Shown one piece after another: positions 27,182 through 37,425 of a stretch of 64,000 bases of DNA. The position numbers were made by a program, and so were the translations under genes. Origin of the DNA: Nocardioides jiangxiensis (GTDB lineage: Bacteria > Actinomycetota > Actinomycetes > Propionibacteriales > Nocardioidaceae); the NCBI RefSeq assembly GCF_030580915.1, contig NZ_JAUQTA010000001.1, positions 434,001 to 498,000 on the forward strand, read 5' to 3'. How positions within the stretch are numbered: position 1 is the stretch's first letter; each line of letters opens with the position of its first letter. Below the pieces are notes generated by a model, which saw only the letters and a list, made by a program, of their open reading frames with translations, had not been told where the DNA came from and searched no databases.

Positions 27182-27823
27182 ATGAAACGACACGTCGCAG
27201 CGATCGCCCTCGCATGTGCAACCACCGGTGCGTGCACAGGACCGACCCCGGATCCGCACACGGCACTGCCGACTGCTCCGGTCGTGCTGCCCACACCACA
27301 GGCACACCTGGAAGAGAGACTGGAGAGCGCGGTCGAGTCGGCTCTCGGCGCGGCGAAGCTGCTGACGGCCGACCGCACTCCGGTCCAGGCGACCCAGACG
27401 CGCATCCGGGCCGGCGCAGGCCCGGGCTGGACCTCCGCCGGGTTCCCGTCCACCGGCGTGGCAGCACAGCAGTACCTGACCCGCTACCAGCTCGCCGGGT
27501 CCTCGACCGGAGCGCTGTTCGCTGTGCTCCTGGAGCTCGAGGTGCCAGCCGGCGCGGACCTCTGTCAGGCCCCCTGGATCGACCCGGACTTCTCACGCCG
27601 ACCGTGTGACCTGACCGACCTCCCGGGTGGCACTGACCTCCTGACGGTGGAGTACTCCAACATCCGGGAGACCTACCTGGTGGGCCCGCACGCGACACTC
27701 GCGATCACGACGATGCGACCCGACAGCACCGGCCGCATGCGCGGCGCTCCTCCCGTCGACAAGGACCAGCAGATCCAGCTCCTGCTCGACACGGCCCGAG
27801 CCCTCACCGCGGCAGGAGTCTGA
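27182..27823 (+). CDS. putative lipoprotein, unknown function
   Basis: A 213-residue predicted secreted protein. MKRHVAAIALACATTGAC is a short signal peptide with a possible lipobox TGAC at residue 18, followed by a proline- and threonine-rich linker (about 20-40). The mature part (about 45-213) has an ALLELEVPAGADLCQAPW segment and a later PCDL, so C-x-n-C pairs could form a disulfide. Not a recognised family. A strong GGAGGAG site precedes the ATG. It stands alone between the ECF42 cluster and an SRPBCC gene. Confidence 0.65.
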   Translation: MKRHVAAIALACATTGACTGPTPDPHTALPTAPVVLPTPQAHLEERLESAVESALGAAKLLTADRTPVQATQTRIRAGAGPGWTSAGFPSTGVAAQQYLTRYQLAGSSTGALFAVLLELEVPAGADLCQAPWIDPDFSRRPCDLTDLPGGTDLLTVEYSNIRETYLVGPHATLAITTMRPDSTGRMRGAPPVDKDQQIQLLLDTARALTAAGV

Positions 27824-27973
27824 CCACCCGGTCCACGGCCACTCCCAGGACGGCGGTCCCGCCACCACTCCGCATCAGCACCGACGGCCTTCATGGCCGG
27901 CTGCGCGTGTGTCTCCCGCCGCATCGAGCCGGAGTCGGTGGACGAGCCGGAGCTCCACGGGCACAGTGTGGCC

Positions 27974-28462
27974 ATGCGCTACCGCGACCAGCCCTCCGCC
28001 GAGGTCTCCCGCCGCCTCCCCTGCTCCCCCGAGGCCGCGTGGGCGGTGGTCACCGACATCGAGCTCCCCCTCGCGCACTCGCCCGAGCTGCGCAAGGTGC
28101 GGTGGATCGAGGGCGATGAGGTCGCTGTCGGCAACGTCTTCCGCGGCGACAACGAGAACGGCGGCCTCGGCGGCTGGAGAACCGACTCCGTCGTAGCGGA
28201 GGTCGAACCGGGACGCCGCTGGACGTGGGCGGTCCGCGGCCGGGGCGGTGTCATGGCGACGTGGGGCTTCGAGGTCGACCCGACCAGCGACGGAGGCTGC
28301 ATCGTCCGTCAGTGGGGGCGGATGGGCCCGGACCCGTCGGGCCTGAGCATCTTCATCGCGCAGCACCCCGACAAGGAGTCGCGGATCATCGAGGGAAGGC
28401 TCCAGCAATGGCGCGAGGGCATGGAGGCCAACCTCGACGAGGTCGCCCGGCGTACGGCCTGA
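27974..28462 (+). CDS. SRPBCC-fold (polyketide cyclase/dehydrase-like) protein
   Basis: A 162-residue single-domain protein of the START/SRPBCC superfamily, hydrophobic-ligand-binding proteins of varied function. The pattern begins SAEVSRRLPCSPEAAWAVVT and continues with RWTWAVRGRGGVMATWGFEV and a C-terminal long helix (RLQQWREGMEANLDEVARR), as usual. The ATG at 27974 is used. An in-frame GTG lies two codons upstream. It is convergent with the gene at 28464, the stops only 1 base apart. The ligand is unknown. Confidence 0.78.
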   Translation: MRYRDQPSAEVSRRLPCSPEAAWAVVTDIELPLAHSPELRKVRWIEGDEVAVGNVFRGDNENGGLGGWRTDSVVAEVEPGRRWTWAVRGRGGVMATWGFEVDPTSDGGCIVRQWGRMGPDPSGLSIFIAQHPDKESRIIEGRLQQWREGMEANLDEVARRTA

Positions 28463-28463
28463 G

Positions 28464-29231
28464 TCAGTCGCGTGGCCTGTAGGCGTACCAGCCGCCAGCC
28501 CCTTCCGGGAACACGAAGCGTTCGGGGCGCGCCCGCACGGGCGGCAGCTCCTCGCGCACCGACTGCTCGAACTCTCCCTTCCAGAAGACGAGGAAGGTCT
28601 CGCCGTTCCGGGCCGATCCCATCAGCTCCCCGAACGCCGCGTTCTCCGGACCGACGCTCTCGAGGAATCCCGCCCACTCCGCGGGCGTGACGACGACGGT
28701 GAACCTCAGGCCCGGCTCGTCCTCGAGCGGGGCACAGGACACCTCGAAGCGATCCGGCGACGCTGCCTCCGTGACGAGACCCTCGCGGCCGAGCAGCTCC
28801 AGCAGCAGCGCCCGCTGCTCCTCAGCGCGAGCCGGTACGGCCCGACGGTCGGCCTGCCCGTCCTCCGACCTGCCGCTGTGACGCCTCCACGTCTCCCGTG
28901 CAGCGCGCTCGACCTCCCTAGCCACCCGCGGTGCGTACGCCGACGGGTCGGCGTACCCGGAGAGCTCGCGCCACCCGGCATCCAGGGAGACGCGGCCACG
29001 GTCCGCGATCTCCGGCTCGCCGTCGGGCCGGATGACGAAGTCGATCTCGAGCTCGCTGCCGTACTCGCCTCCGACGACGCGACCGCCCGTGACGACGACG
29101 TCGCGCCCGAATCCGCTGTAGCGATCGATGCCGTCGTCGGCCTGCCCGTAGGGGTCGTCCGGGCGGATGCCGGTCGGGTGCGGGTTGGTCAGGATCCGGA
29201 TGAGCTCGGCGGCGTACGCGGGGTCATCCAC
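28464..29231 (-). CDS. hypothetical protein
   Basis: A 255-residue soluble protein of no recognised family, started by GTG at 29231. The N-terminal half is acidic and beta-rich (SGFGRDVVVTGGRVVGGEYG, IDFVIRPDGEPEIADRGRV). A charged helical linker follows (REVERAARETWRRHSGRSED), then a C-terminal half with FTVVVTPAEWAGFLESVGPE and a WKGEFEQSV helix. Codon use matches the genome, and no membrane segment is present. It is downstream of and parallel to the SGNH hydrolase gene at 29263 (31 bases away) and could be co-transcribed. Confidence 0.6.
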   Translation of the reverse strand: MDDPAYAAELIRILTNPHPTGIRPDDPYGQADDGIDRYSGFGRDVVVTGGRVVGGEYGSELEIDFVIRPDGEPEIADRGRVSLDAGWRELSGYADPSAYAPRVAREVERAARETWRRHSGRSEDGQADRRAVPARAEEQRALLLELLGREGLVTEAASPDRFEVSCAPLEDEPGLRFTVVVTPAEWAGFLESVGPENAAFGELMGSARNGETFLVFWKGEFEQSVREELPPVRARPERFVFPEGAGGWYAYRPRD

Positions 29232-29262
29232 ACGTCCATCATCGCCAGGAGCGAGGACGGCG

Positions 29263-30126
29263 TCAGCCGATCCCGAGCACTGCCATCATCTGGGCGGCCA
29301 TCTTGGACTCGCCGAGCGCGTTGGGGTGGACGATCACCGGGTTGGTGCCGAAGAGGGCGGGCTCCACCCACCGGACGCCGTACGGCTTGCAGGCGTCGTG
29401 TCCATCGGAGACCACGTTGAGGTTCACGTACGTCGTGCCGGTCGCGGCGGCGGCGCGGCGGATCGCGTCGTTGAGGTTCCACTGGATGTTGCGGATGTAC
29501 GGGACGTCGCCCGTGGCGACCGGCATCTTGGTGTAGCAGCCGCCGGTGGCCGGCATGATCCACGGGTAGCCCATGATCGCGACACGGGCGTGGGGCGCCT
29601 TGGCGTGCACCGCGGCGAGCGCGTTGACCAGCGACGGGTACGTGACGTTGCGGATCGTCTCGACGAACGACGAGCCGTACCGGGTCTGGCACGGGTTGCC
29701 CTTGCCGAGCGTGGAGAGGCCGGCCGCGCCGCACTTCGTGATCACGTTGATGAACACGCCGCTGTCGTTGCCGCCGATGGTCATCGTGATCAGGTTCGTG
29801 TCGGTGCCCACGGCGTCGAGCTGCGGCGGGGTGTTGAGGTACTGCTTGCCGGCGAAGTCCTTGGTCTGCGCCGCGCCGCAGGTGACATCGGTGAAGGCGT
29901 AGCCGGTCCGGGCCGCGATCACGTGCGGGTAGTTCCTGGTGGAGCGGGCGCACTCCAGCGGAGCGGTCAGGTCCGGCGGGAACACGCCGGAGGCCGCGCT
30001 GTAGGAGTCGCCGAGGGCGACGTACCAGACCGTGGCCGCGTCCGCGGACAGCCCACCGGTGGGAACGACGGCGACCGCCGCAGCGGATGCCAGGCCGGCG
30101 ACGACGGTGATGACGCGACGGAACAC
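29263..30126 (-). CDS. secreted SGNH/GDSL-type hydrolase
   Basis: A 287-residue secreted lipase/esterase-like protein. A signal peptide of about 30 residues precedes the catalytic block ALGDSYSAASG with Ser41. GGND (118-121) gives the oxyanion-hole residues and VHPN (266-269) the catalytic His, so all SGNH blocks are present. Cysteines at conserved intervals suggest disulfides. It resembles secreted Streptomyces GDSL lipases in length. The GTG start at 30126 faces a second SGNH hydrolase in the opposite direction, and a 10-bp tandem repeat lies between them. Substrate (lipid, acyl or phenolic ester) unknown. Confidence 0.9.
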   Translation of the reverse strand: MFRRVITVVAGLASAAAVAVVPTGGLSADAATVWYVALGDSYSAASGVFPPDLTAPLECARSTRNYPHVIAARTGYAFTDVTCGAAQTKDFAGKQYLNTPPQLDAVGTDTNLITMTIGGNDSGVFINVITKCGAAGLSTLGKGNPCQTRYGSSFVETIRNVTYPSLVNALAAVHAKAPHARVAIMGYPWIMPATGGCYTKMPVATGDVPYIRNIQWNLNDAIRRAAAATGTTYVNLNVVSDGHDACKPYGVRWVEPALFGTNPVIVHPNALGESKMAAQMMAVLGIG

Positions 30127-30142
30127 GCGGGGACTCCCTCAG

Positions 30143-30172
30143 CTCGATGACTCTCGATGACTCTCGATGACC
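30143..30172. repeat. three tandem 10-bp repeats in a divergent promoter
   Basis: CTCGATGACT is repeated three times in a row (30143-30152, 30153-30162, 30163-30172, the last ending ACC). It lies 17 bases upstream of the minus-strand hydrolase and about 70 bases upstream of the plus-strand one. One unit equals about one helical turn, so bound proteins would lie on the same face of the DNA. This is a plausible binding array for a shared regulator. Confidence 0.7.
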
Positions 30173-30241
30173 TCGGGGACACAACGAGCGAGTCGGCGAT
30201 TTGTGACGGTGACCACCACCGCGCTCGCTCGTTGGTCCACC

Positions 30242-31552
30242 ATGCGCCGCACCGTCCTCGCCTTCGCCCTGGCCCTCGTCGGCAGTGCCCTCGCCACCCT
30301 CGGCCCCAGCACGGTCACGCCCGCGACCGGCGCCGCCCTGCCGTCGTGCAGCTCGAGCACCTGGCTCTCCGCCTGGTACGCCGCTCCCGGCGACGCCGTG
30401 CTCTCGCAGCCTCCGCTCGAGCAGACGTTCCGGATCCAGGTCCGTCCGCTGGCGAAGGGCGGGGTCGCGCGGTACCGGTTCTCCAACCGCTTCGGCACGG
30501 GGCCGGTGACCTTCGGCCACGTGACGGTGGGGGTCCAGCGGGCCGGGGCGGCGATCACCCCCGGCACGCTCCACGCGGTGACCTTCGGTGGCACTGCGCG
30601 CGTCACCGTGCCCAGGGGCGCCGACGTCGTGAGCGACCCGGTCCGGATGTCGTTCGCGCGCTTCCAGAAGCTCCTGGTCAGCGTCCACGTGGTCGGCTTC
30701 CCCGGCCCCGCGACGCAGCACGGCATCGCCGAGCAGACGACGTGGCAGACGGCCCCGCTGAGCGGCGACCACACCAGCAACCTCACCGGCAGCGGCTTCG
30801 TGCCGCTGCCGTTGCTGAAGACCGCACCCACGCTGCCGCAGTCGATCCCCTACCTCACCGGCGTCGACGTCCTGGCGCCCCGCTCGACCGGTGCGGTCGT
30901 CACGATGGGCGACTCGATCACCGACGGCACCGAGGCCGAGGTGCTGCCGTTCGTACTGTCGGCGGACAACATCGACCGCTTCGTCAGCTATCCCGACCAG
31001 CTCGCCAACCGGATCGCGGCCGCCGGCCTGCCCTTCTCGGTCGCCAACGCGGCCATCTCGGGCAACATGTTGCTCACGAACGCCGTGGTGCCGATCTTCG
31101 GGCCGTCCGGCCTCTCCCGCTTCGGCCGCGACGCCCTCGACCGCTCCGGCGCGACCACCGTGATCCTGCTCGAGGGCATCAACGACATCGGACAGACATA
31201 CGCCAGCCGCGACGCCCTGGTCGCCGGCTACACGAAGGTGATCACGGCTGCCCACGAACGCGGCATGCGGATCCTGCTCGGCACCCTGACGCCGATGGCC
31301 GGCACGCTCCAGCCGCCGGCGTACGGGCCACTCGGCGAGCCGACCCGCCTCGCCGTCAACACCTGGATCCGCAGCCAGAAGCTCTCCGACGGCGTCATCG
31401 ACTTCGACAAGGCAGTGCGCGACCCCGCACAGCCCTCGCGCATCCTCCCGGCGTACGACGGCGGCGACCACCTGCACTTCAGCGCGGCCGGCTACAAGGC
31501 GATGGCCGCGGCCGTGCCACTGTCCCAGCTGAAGCGACCCGTGTGCAGCTGA
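30242..31552 (+). CDS. secreted SGNH/GDSL-type hydrolase (larger)
   Basis: A 436-residue secreted hydrolase of the SGNH superfamily, a different subfamily from its divergent neighbour. The signal peptide is about 30 residues (MRRTVLAFALALVGSALA). An extra N-terminal beta-rich domain (about 35-215) precedes the catalytic block TMGDSITDG with Ser225, a GIND oxyanion motif (about residue 315) and GGDHLHFS near 405-413 with the catalytic Asp and His. Such two-domain members act on plant or lipid esters, but the substrate is not predictable. An in-frame GTG near 30203 is an alternative start. The 30242 ATG gives the more typical signal peptide. Confidence 0.88.
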   Translation: MRRTVLAFALALVGSALATLGPSTVTPATGAALPSCSSSTWLSAWYAAPGDAVLSQPPLEQTFRIQVRPLAKGGVARYRFSNRFGTGPVTFGHVTVGVQRAGAAITPGTLHAVTFGGTARVTVPRGADVVSDPVRMSFARFQKLLVSVHVVGFPGPATQHGIAEQTTWQTAPLSGDHTSNLTGSGFVPLPLLKTAPTLPQSIPYLTGVDVLAPRSTGAVVTMGDSITDGTEAEVLPFVLSADNIDRFVSYPDQLANRIAAAGLPFSVANAAISGNMLLTNAVVPIFGPSGLSRFGRDALDRSGATTVILLEGINDIGQTYASRDALVAGYTKVITAAHERGMRILLGTLTPMAGTLQPPAYGPLGEPTRLAVNTWIRSQKLSDGVIDFDKAVRDPAQPSRILPAYDGGDHLHFSAAGYKAMAAAVPLSQLKRPVCS

Positions 31553-31575
31553 GCCCCCAGCCGGGTGAGGTGTGC

Positions 31576-32394
31576 TCAGTCGCGGACGGCCTTGGCCACG
31601 CTGAGCATCGCGGTGGTCCAGGAGCGGTCGGCGCCCGGCTGCTCCAGCACGGCCACCATCAGCCGGACGACCGTCCACGCGCGGGCCCGGTCCTCGTCGA
31701 GCTCCGCACCGTCGACGAGGGCGAAGAACCGGTCGCGCACGCCGTCGCGGACGCGTCCCGCATAGTCGTCGAGCCGGTGCCACAGCATCGGCGCCAGCTC
31801 GCTGTGCGGGTCGCCCGACAGCGGCTTCGGGGCGATCGCACACCAGCCGTCCTCCGGCGTACGCAGGACGTTGCCGTAGTGCAGGTCGGTGTGGACGACG
31901 ACGCCGTCGGTGGCCTCGTCCGTCGCGAGGTCGCGAGCCAGCGACGCCGCCTCCTGGACCAGGCGCGGTGGCACGGGGAGCCCCGTCGCCGCGGCGAGGG
32001 CGGTCGACCATCCGGCCGTCCTCGTCGACAGCCGGGTCAGCTGGACCGGCGCCGGCACGTGCAGGCGGCGATAGAGGTCGGCGACCACCCCACAGGCGTC
32101 GAGGTCCCATGTGGTGCCCAGGTCGGTCGGCTCGAGGCGCTCGAGCAGCAGGGCCGAGCGGTGCGGGTCGGCACTCACGAGCCGCACCGCGCCGGCGCCG
32201 TGCCAGAGCTTCAGGGCGAGGGCCTCCTCAGCGACTCCTCCCTGCGCGACGACCTTGAGGACGCAGGGCCTGCGTCCCTCGGCGAGCACCGGCACGACGA
32301 CACCGGCCCGGCCGTGGATCGTCGGACCGTCGACGGCGAGACCCCAGTCATCCAGCAGCCCTGCGACCAGCGCCTCCAGGCGATCCCCCGTCAC
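31576..32394 (-). CDS. aminoglycoside/hydroxyurea-type phosphotransferase
   Basis: A 272-residue kinase of the APH(6)/hydroxyurea antibiotic-resistance kinase family (PF04655). The active-site loop reads VVHTDLHYGNVL, with the catalytic Asp in HTD, and a later KPLSGDPHSELAPM supplies the metal-binding Asp. Family members phosphorylate streptomycin (StrB-like) or unknown substrates; many chromosomal copies in actinobacteria have no proven resistance role. The GTG start at 32394 overlaps the DUF309 stop by 4 bases (GTGA), making it the last gene of a three-gene operon. Confidence 0.85.
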   Translation of the reverse strand: MTGDRLEALVAGLLDDWGLAVDGPTIHGRAGVVVPVLAEGRRPCVLKVVAQGGVAEEALALKLWHGAGAVRLVSADPHRSALLLERLEPTDLGTTWDLDACGVVADLYRRLHVPAPVQLTRLSTRTAGWSTALAAATGLPVPPRLVQEAASLARDLATDEATDGVVVHTDLHYGNVLRTPEDGWCAIAPKPLSGDPHSELAPMLWHRLDDYAGRVRDGVRDRFFALVDGAELDEDRARAWTVVRLMVAVLEQPGADRSWTTAMLSVAKAVRD

Positions 32395-32810
32395 TCCGTG
32401 GCCCCGACATGCCCGCGCGCGCAGGCGACGAGCGCGTCGAGGTCGAGGCCATAGCGCTCCCCGTCGTACGCCGCGAGGTGCTGCGCACCGCGCTCGACGA
32501 GGCGTTGCGCGCCGACCGGCCTGCCCCGCGCCGCGTGCGTGAGGCCGACGCAGAGCTGGGCGAGGCCCTGCCACAACGGACGCTCGTCGGCCGGGCAGTC
32601 CTTCCAGCGCGCCTCGAGCACCTCGTGGGCACTGAACGGGCGACCCCCGTCGAGCAGCTCGCGCGCGCGGGCGATCGTCTCGACGGGAGGAAGCGGCTCC
32701 TCCGAGACCGGCTCGACCCCCTCGGCGTCGTACGGCAGCGGGCGGCCGAGCGCGTCGCGCGGCCGCGCCTGCCTGGGTCGTCCGGTGTCATCGCGGTCGC
32801 GTGGGGTCAC
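32391..32810 (-). CDS. DUF309 family protein
   Basis: A 139-residue helical protein of DUF309. After an arginine- and proline-rich N-terminus it has RARELLDGGRPFSAHEVLEA and WKDCPADERPLWQGLAQLCV, the paired-helix pattern of the family, with histidine and glutamate in FSAHEVLEARW. Function unknown. It is fused by overlap into an operon: 4 bases shared with DUF4328 upstream and 4 bases with the phosphotransferase downstream. The N-terminal 50 residues are low complexity and may be disordered. Confidence 0.87.
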   Translation of the reverse strand: MTPRDRDDTGRPRQARPRDALGRPLPYDAEGVEPVSEEPLPPVETIARARELLDGGRPFSAHEVLEARWKDCPADERPLWQGLAQLCVGLTHAARGRPVGAQRLVERGAQHLAAYDGERYGLDLDALVACARGHVGATE

Positions 32811-33538
32811 GTCTGGATCCTCGCAGCCTGCCGGGCGAGAGCCGCCCGGGAGAGCCGGCGAACGATCGCCAGTGCGAGCAGGTCCACGCTCAGCCAGCAC
32901 AGCGACGCGACGAGTCCCACGCAGTTGAGCCAGCCGGGCGAGTCGACATAGCCGTTCTCGTCGATGAGGTCGGGCCAGACGTTCTCGACGACGTTCTGCA
33001 GGATCCACGCGGCCCACCACCAGCCGAGCAGGGCACGCCCCCGGGGGCCGACGTGGGCGTCCCACAGGTCCCGCATGTTCTGCAGCGGGAACCAGAGGGA
33101 GGCGATCGGGATGAACCAGGACCCGGCGTGCCATCCGGCCGAGCGGCGCAGCGACGCACGAGGCGTGGCAGCCGCGATCCGGTACTGCCAGATGCACCAG
33201 AACACCGCGCCGACGACCATCAGCAGCACGCTGACGAACGAGGCCATCAGTGCCACGGCACCGGCACGGACCGCCATGTCCGGCTCGTCCCGGACCATGC
33301 CCAGACCGATCACGCTGATCACGACCTGGGCCAGCGCCACGAGCATGGCCGCCACGATGATGCCGGCGAGCGTCCGCCAGACGAAGGCGAACCCGCGGCC
33401 GAGCGACCCCGCCGGCACCTGCGAGGCATGCCACTCCGCGCCGTCCCACCAGCGGGGGTTGCCCGGCGCCTCGGGGTCGTCGTACCACCCGGCCGGTGGC
33501 AGCGCGGCGGCGTACGGCGAAGGCATCTCGTCACTCAT
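32807..33538 (-). CDS. DUF2510 + DUF4328 membrane protein
   Basis: A 243-residue integral membrane protein. A short DUF2510 motif at the start (PAGWYDDPEAPGNPRWWDG, about 15-33) precedes DUF4328 (about 50-235), with four or so transmembrane helices, including ISVIGLGMVRDEPDM nearby, VVGAVFWCIWQYRIA and the family signature WFIPIASLWFPLQNM. Function unknown in this actinobacterial family. It heads the operon with DUF309 and the phosphotransferase, overlapping DUF309 by 4 bases. The ATG at 33538 is the natural start. Confidence 0.85.
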   Translation of the reverse strand: MSDEMPSPYAAALPPAGWYDDPEAPGNPRWWDGAEWHASQVPAGSLGRGFAFVWRTLAGIIVAAMLVALAQVVISVIGLGMVRDEPDMAVRAGAVALMASFVSVLLMVVGAVFWCIWQYRIAAATPRASLRRSAGWHAGSWFIPIASLWFPLQNMRDLWDAHVGPRGRALLGWWWAAWILQNVVENVWPDLIDENGYVDSPGWLNCVGLVASLCWLSVDLLALAIVRRLSRAALARQAARIQT

Positions 33539-33686
33539 GGGCGTGATTCTGTGCCAGCAACGCCGCCGCCGGCCTCGAAACCGAGCATCAACCGTGGTCG
33601 CCGGCGACCGCGGTGGCGGTGGTGGCGGTCGCGACGACCTTCCCGGTGCTCCACCGGCACGGCGAGGTCCGTCACACGGACCTGCC

Positions 33687-35564
<1,878 letters not shown>

Positions 35565-35637
35565 AACAGGCCATTCTCCCATGCGTGGAGGGCGCCTCTT
35601 GCCATCTCGCTTGGGGCGTGCGGCACGATGTGCCCCC

Positions 35638-36567
35638 ATGACCGTCCCTCCGCTCCGCCTGCCGCAGGCGCGCCGCATCGGCTGGCCGTTCCTGCCGCCG
35701 GAGATGCGCTCGGCGATCGAGGGACACTGCGGCTCCGCCGTGGTCGGCGAGGAACCGTGCGAGCTGGGCTTCACACCCGGCTTCGCAGCGCTCCTCACGT
35801 GCGCAGACGGGTCGCGCCACTTCGTGAAGGCCGCGTCCGCCAAGGCCCAGCGCGGGTCGGCGATGTCCTACCGCGCCGAGATCGCGGTGCTGCGCGCGCT
35901 GCACCCCACCGTGCCCGCGCCGCGACTGCTGTGGTCGATCGACAGCGACTGGGTCGCCCTCTCCACGGCGTACGCCGCAGGGCGGGCGCCGGCGCTCCCC
36001 TGGCTCGCCCCGGAGCTCGATGCCTGTCTCGATGCCCTCGAGGCGGCCGCGGAGCTGCTGACCCCGTCGCCGGTGGCCGCGGGAGCGGTGGCGGACGAGT
36101 TCGCCGCCTGGCCGTCGTACTGGTCGGCCGTGCTGCCACGACCACACCGCGACGACGCGGCGGCCCTGGCCGCGCGCTTCGCGGAGCACTGTGCCGGCGA
36201 GACCCTGGTCCACGGTGACGTCCGCGCGGACAACCTGCTGATCCTCGACGACGGTGCCGGGCTGCGTGCCGAGGTCATCGACTGGACCTGGCCCGCCGAG
36301 GGCGCGGCCTGGCTCGACACCGTCACGCTGCTGGCCCTGGCCCGTGCGCAGGGCGCTGCCGCGGTGGACGAGCGCCTCGCGACCCGCACCCTGACGCGCG
36401 ACGTGCCCGCGGACGCGGTCGACTCCTGGCTGGCGCTGCTGGCCGGCTACTTCCTCAAGTCCGCTGACGACCCCGTCCCGCCCGCCGCTCCTCACCTGCG
36501 CGGCCACCAGCGTGTGGCGGGTGAGGCGTTCTGGGACTGGCTCGCCGCCCGCCGCGGATGGCTCTGA
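35638..36567 (+). CDS. phosphotransferase (APH/choline-kinase fold)
   Basis: A 309-residue kinase-fold protein of the aminoglycoside phosphotransferase superfamily, unlike the APH(6) gene at 31576. The catalytic loop [11 protein letters not shown] (191-201) and metal-binding [10 protein letters not shown] (213-222) are intact. Substrate unknown; many actinobacterial genes of this kind are housekeeping or secondary kinases rather than resistance determinants. The ATG follows CACGAT by 8 bases and no clear Shine-Dalgarno sequence, so the transcript could be leaderless. Divergent from lepA. Confidence 0.82.
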   Translation: MTVPPLRLPQARRIGWPFLPPEMRSAIEGHCGSAVVGEEPCELGFTPGFAALLTCADGSRHFVKAASAKAQRGSAMSYRAEIAVLRALHPTVPAPRLLWSIDSDWVALSTAYAAGRAPALPWLAPELDACLDALEAAAELLTPSPVAAGAVADEFAAWPSYWSAVLPRPHRDDAAALAARFAEHCAGETLVHGDVRADNLLILDDGAGLRAEVIDWTWPAEGAAWLDTVTLLALARAQGAAAVDERLATRTLTRDVPADAVDSWLALLAGYFLKSADDPVPPAAPHLRGHQRVAGEAFWDWLAARRGWL

Positions 36568-36574
36568 CCCGTTT

Positions 36575-36602
36575 TTGCAGCCCGGTCGCGCGCTGGTAAT
36601 CT
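36575..36602 (+). promoter_or_regulatory. rpsT promoter
   Basis: TTGCAG (36575-36580), a 16-base spacer and TAATCT (36597-36602) preceded by TGG form a good vegetative-type promoter with a partly extended -10. It lies 109 bases before the rpsT start and is the only strong candidate in the gap, which would leave a leader of about 100 bases. RpsT synthesis is often controlled in such leaders, but no specific structure was recognised here. Confidence 0.65.
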
Positions 36603-36711
36603 TTGCGGTCGCGTGTTCACGTCGGGCCTCTCCCCTCTCACCCCACGAGTGGCCAGGGATCGAGCGCCGTACCTAACACCCGTTTTCTCCAGTCTTTCGA
36701 AGGACAGATTC

Positions 36712-36972
36712 ATGGCGAACATCAAGTCGCAGATCAAGCGCAACAAGCAGAACGAGATCGCTCGCGAGCGCAACAAGGCCGTCAAGACCGGTCTCAAGTC
36801 CGCGATCCGCAAGTTCCGCGAGCTCGCCGCCGCCGGCGACAAGGACGCCGCTCTCGAGGCCTCGAAGGTCGCGCTGAAGAAGCTCGACAAGGCTGCCTCC
36901 AAGGGCGTCATCCACAAGAACCAGGCTGCCAACCGCAAGTCCTCCATCGCCAAGCAGGCCGCTCAGCTCTGA
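36712..36972 (+). CDS. rpsT: 30S ribosomal protein S20
   Basis: S20 binds 16S rRNA early in 30S assembly. The 86-residue protein is complete and very basic, opening [20 protein letters not shown] with later [15 protein letters not shown] and the family end [25 protein letters not shown] serves as ribosome site about 7 bases before the ATG. It is transcribed alone, opposite to lepA and holA, with its own promoter and terminator, as usual in actinobacteria. Its codon use is strongly biased to preferred C-ending codons, as expected for a highly expressed gene. Confidence 0.98.
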   Translation: MANIKSQIKRNKQNEIARERNKAVKTGLKSAIRKFRELAAAGDKDAALEASKVALKKLDKAASKGVIHKNQAANRKSSIAKQAAQL

Positions 36973-36990
36973 GCCCCTCCGCGATGACGG

Positions 36991-37014
36991 ACGCCGGCCC
37001 CTCGGGGCCGGCGT
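36991..37014 (+). terminator. rpsT terminator
   Basis: ACGCCGGCCCC and GGGGCCGGCGT form an 11-bp stem with a very small loop. It starts 18 bases after the rpsT stop and is followed by TCTGCATTTCC, only weakly T-rich, as is common for actinobacterial terminators. Since the next gene (37059-37295) is convergent, it may act in both directions. Confidence 0.8.
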
Positions 37015-37058
37015 TCTGCATTTCCGGGTGCCACCGGTCCGGGCTGGGTCCTGCCGCG

Positions 37059-37295
37059 TCAGGCGCCGCGCTGCTGCGGGACCCCCGCCCGCAGCGCGAG
37101 GAGCTGGCGCGTCAGCCGCTCGGCCTCGACGCAGAGCTGGCTCGCCGGACAACCCGAGAGCCGCGCCATCCGGACTGCTCGGGAGAAGCTCCGCAGCACG
37201 ACGCCCGCGGGCACCTCCACGGTCTCCCCGGCAAGCCGTGCCGCTGCACTGAGGAGCTCCTGGTTGGCCAGCCTGATCTCGTCCGTCGTCGTCAT
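37059..37295 (-). CDS. small hypothetical protein
   Basis: A 78-residue soluble protein, MTTTDEIRLANQELLSAAAR at the start, with helical, leucine- and arginine-rich character and a central VEVPAGVVLRSFSRAVRMAR. No family recognised. The case for it being real is the ribosome site GGAGGA 7 bases before the ATG and a codon pattern like its neighbours. It lies convergent with rpsT and upstream of nothing on its own strand except the region before lepA, so it may be monocistronic. A longer in-frame start at 37334 exists but lacks a ribosome site. Confidence 0.6.
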   Translation of the reverse strand: MTTTDEIRLANQELLSAAARLAGETVEVPAGVVLRSFSRAVRMARLSGCPASQLCVEAERLTRQLLALRAGVPQQRGA

Positions 37296-37425
37296 CCCCG
37301 GTCCTCCTGCACTCGCTGTCGCGACCTCGGACAAGCGAACCTGCAGGTGACCATCGCGACCAGAGTCGTTGGTCCCGCACCCCCGCGACAGGCGCCCACG
37401 CTGTCTTCAGCGACCGTCAGCGGGC

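Noticed and set aside
26763..27698. Minus-strand frame across the 26.9-27.7 kb gap, with a possible internal start near 26962
   Set aside because: A short segment (MPFNLQLFGDTANF) looked protein-like, but it has no ribosome site, runs into low-complexity sequence and overlaps the plus-strand lipoprotein gene.
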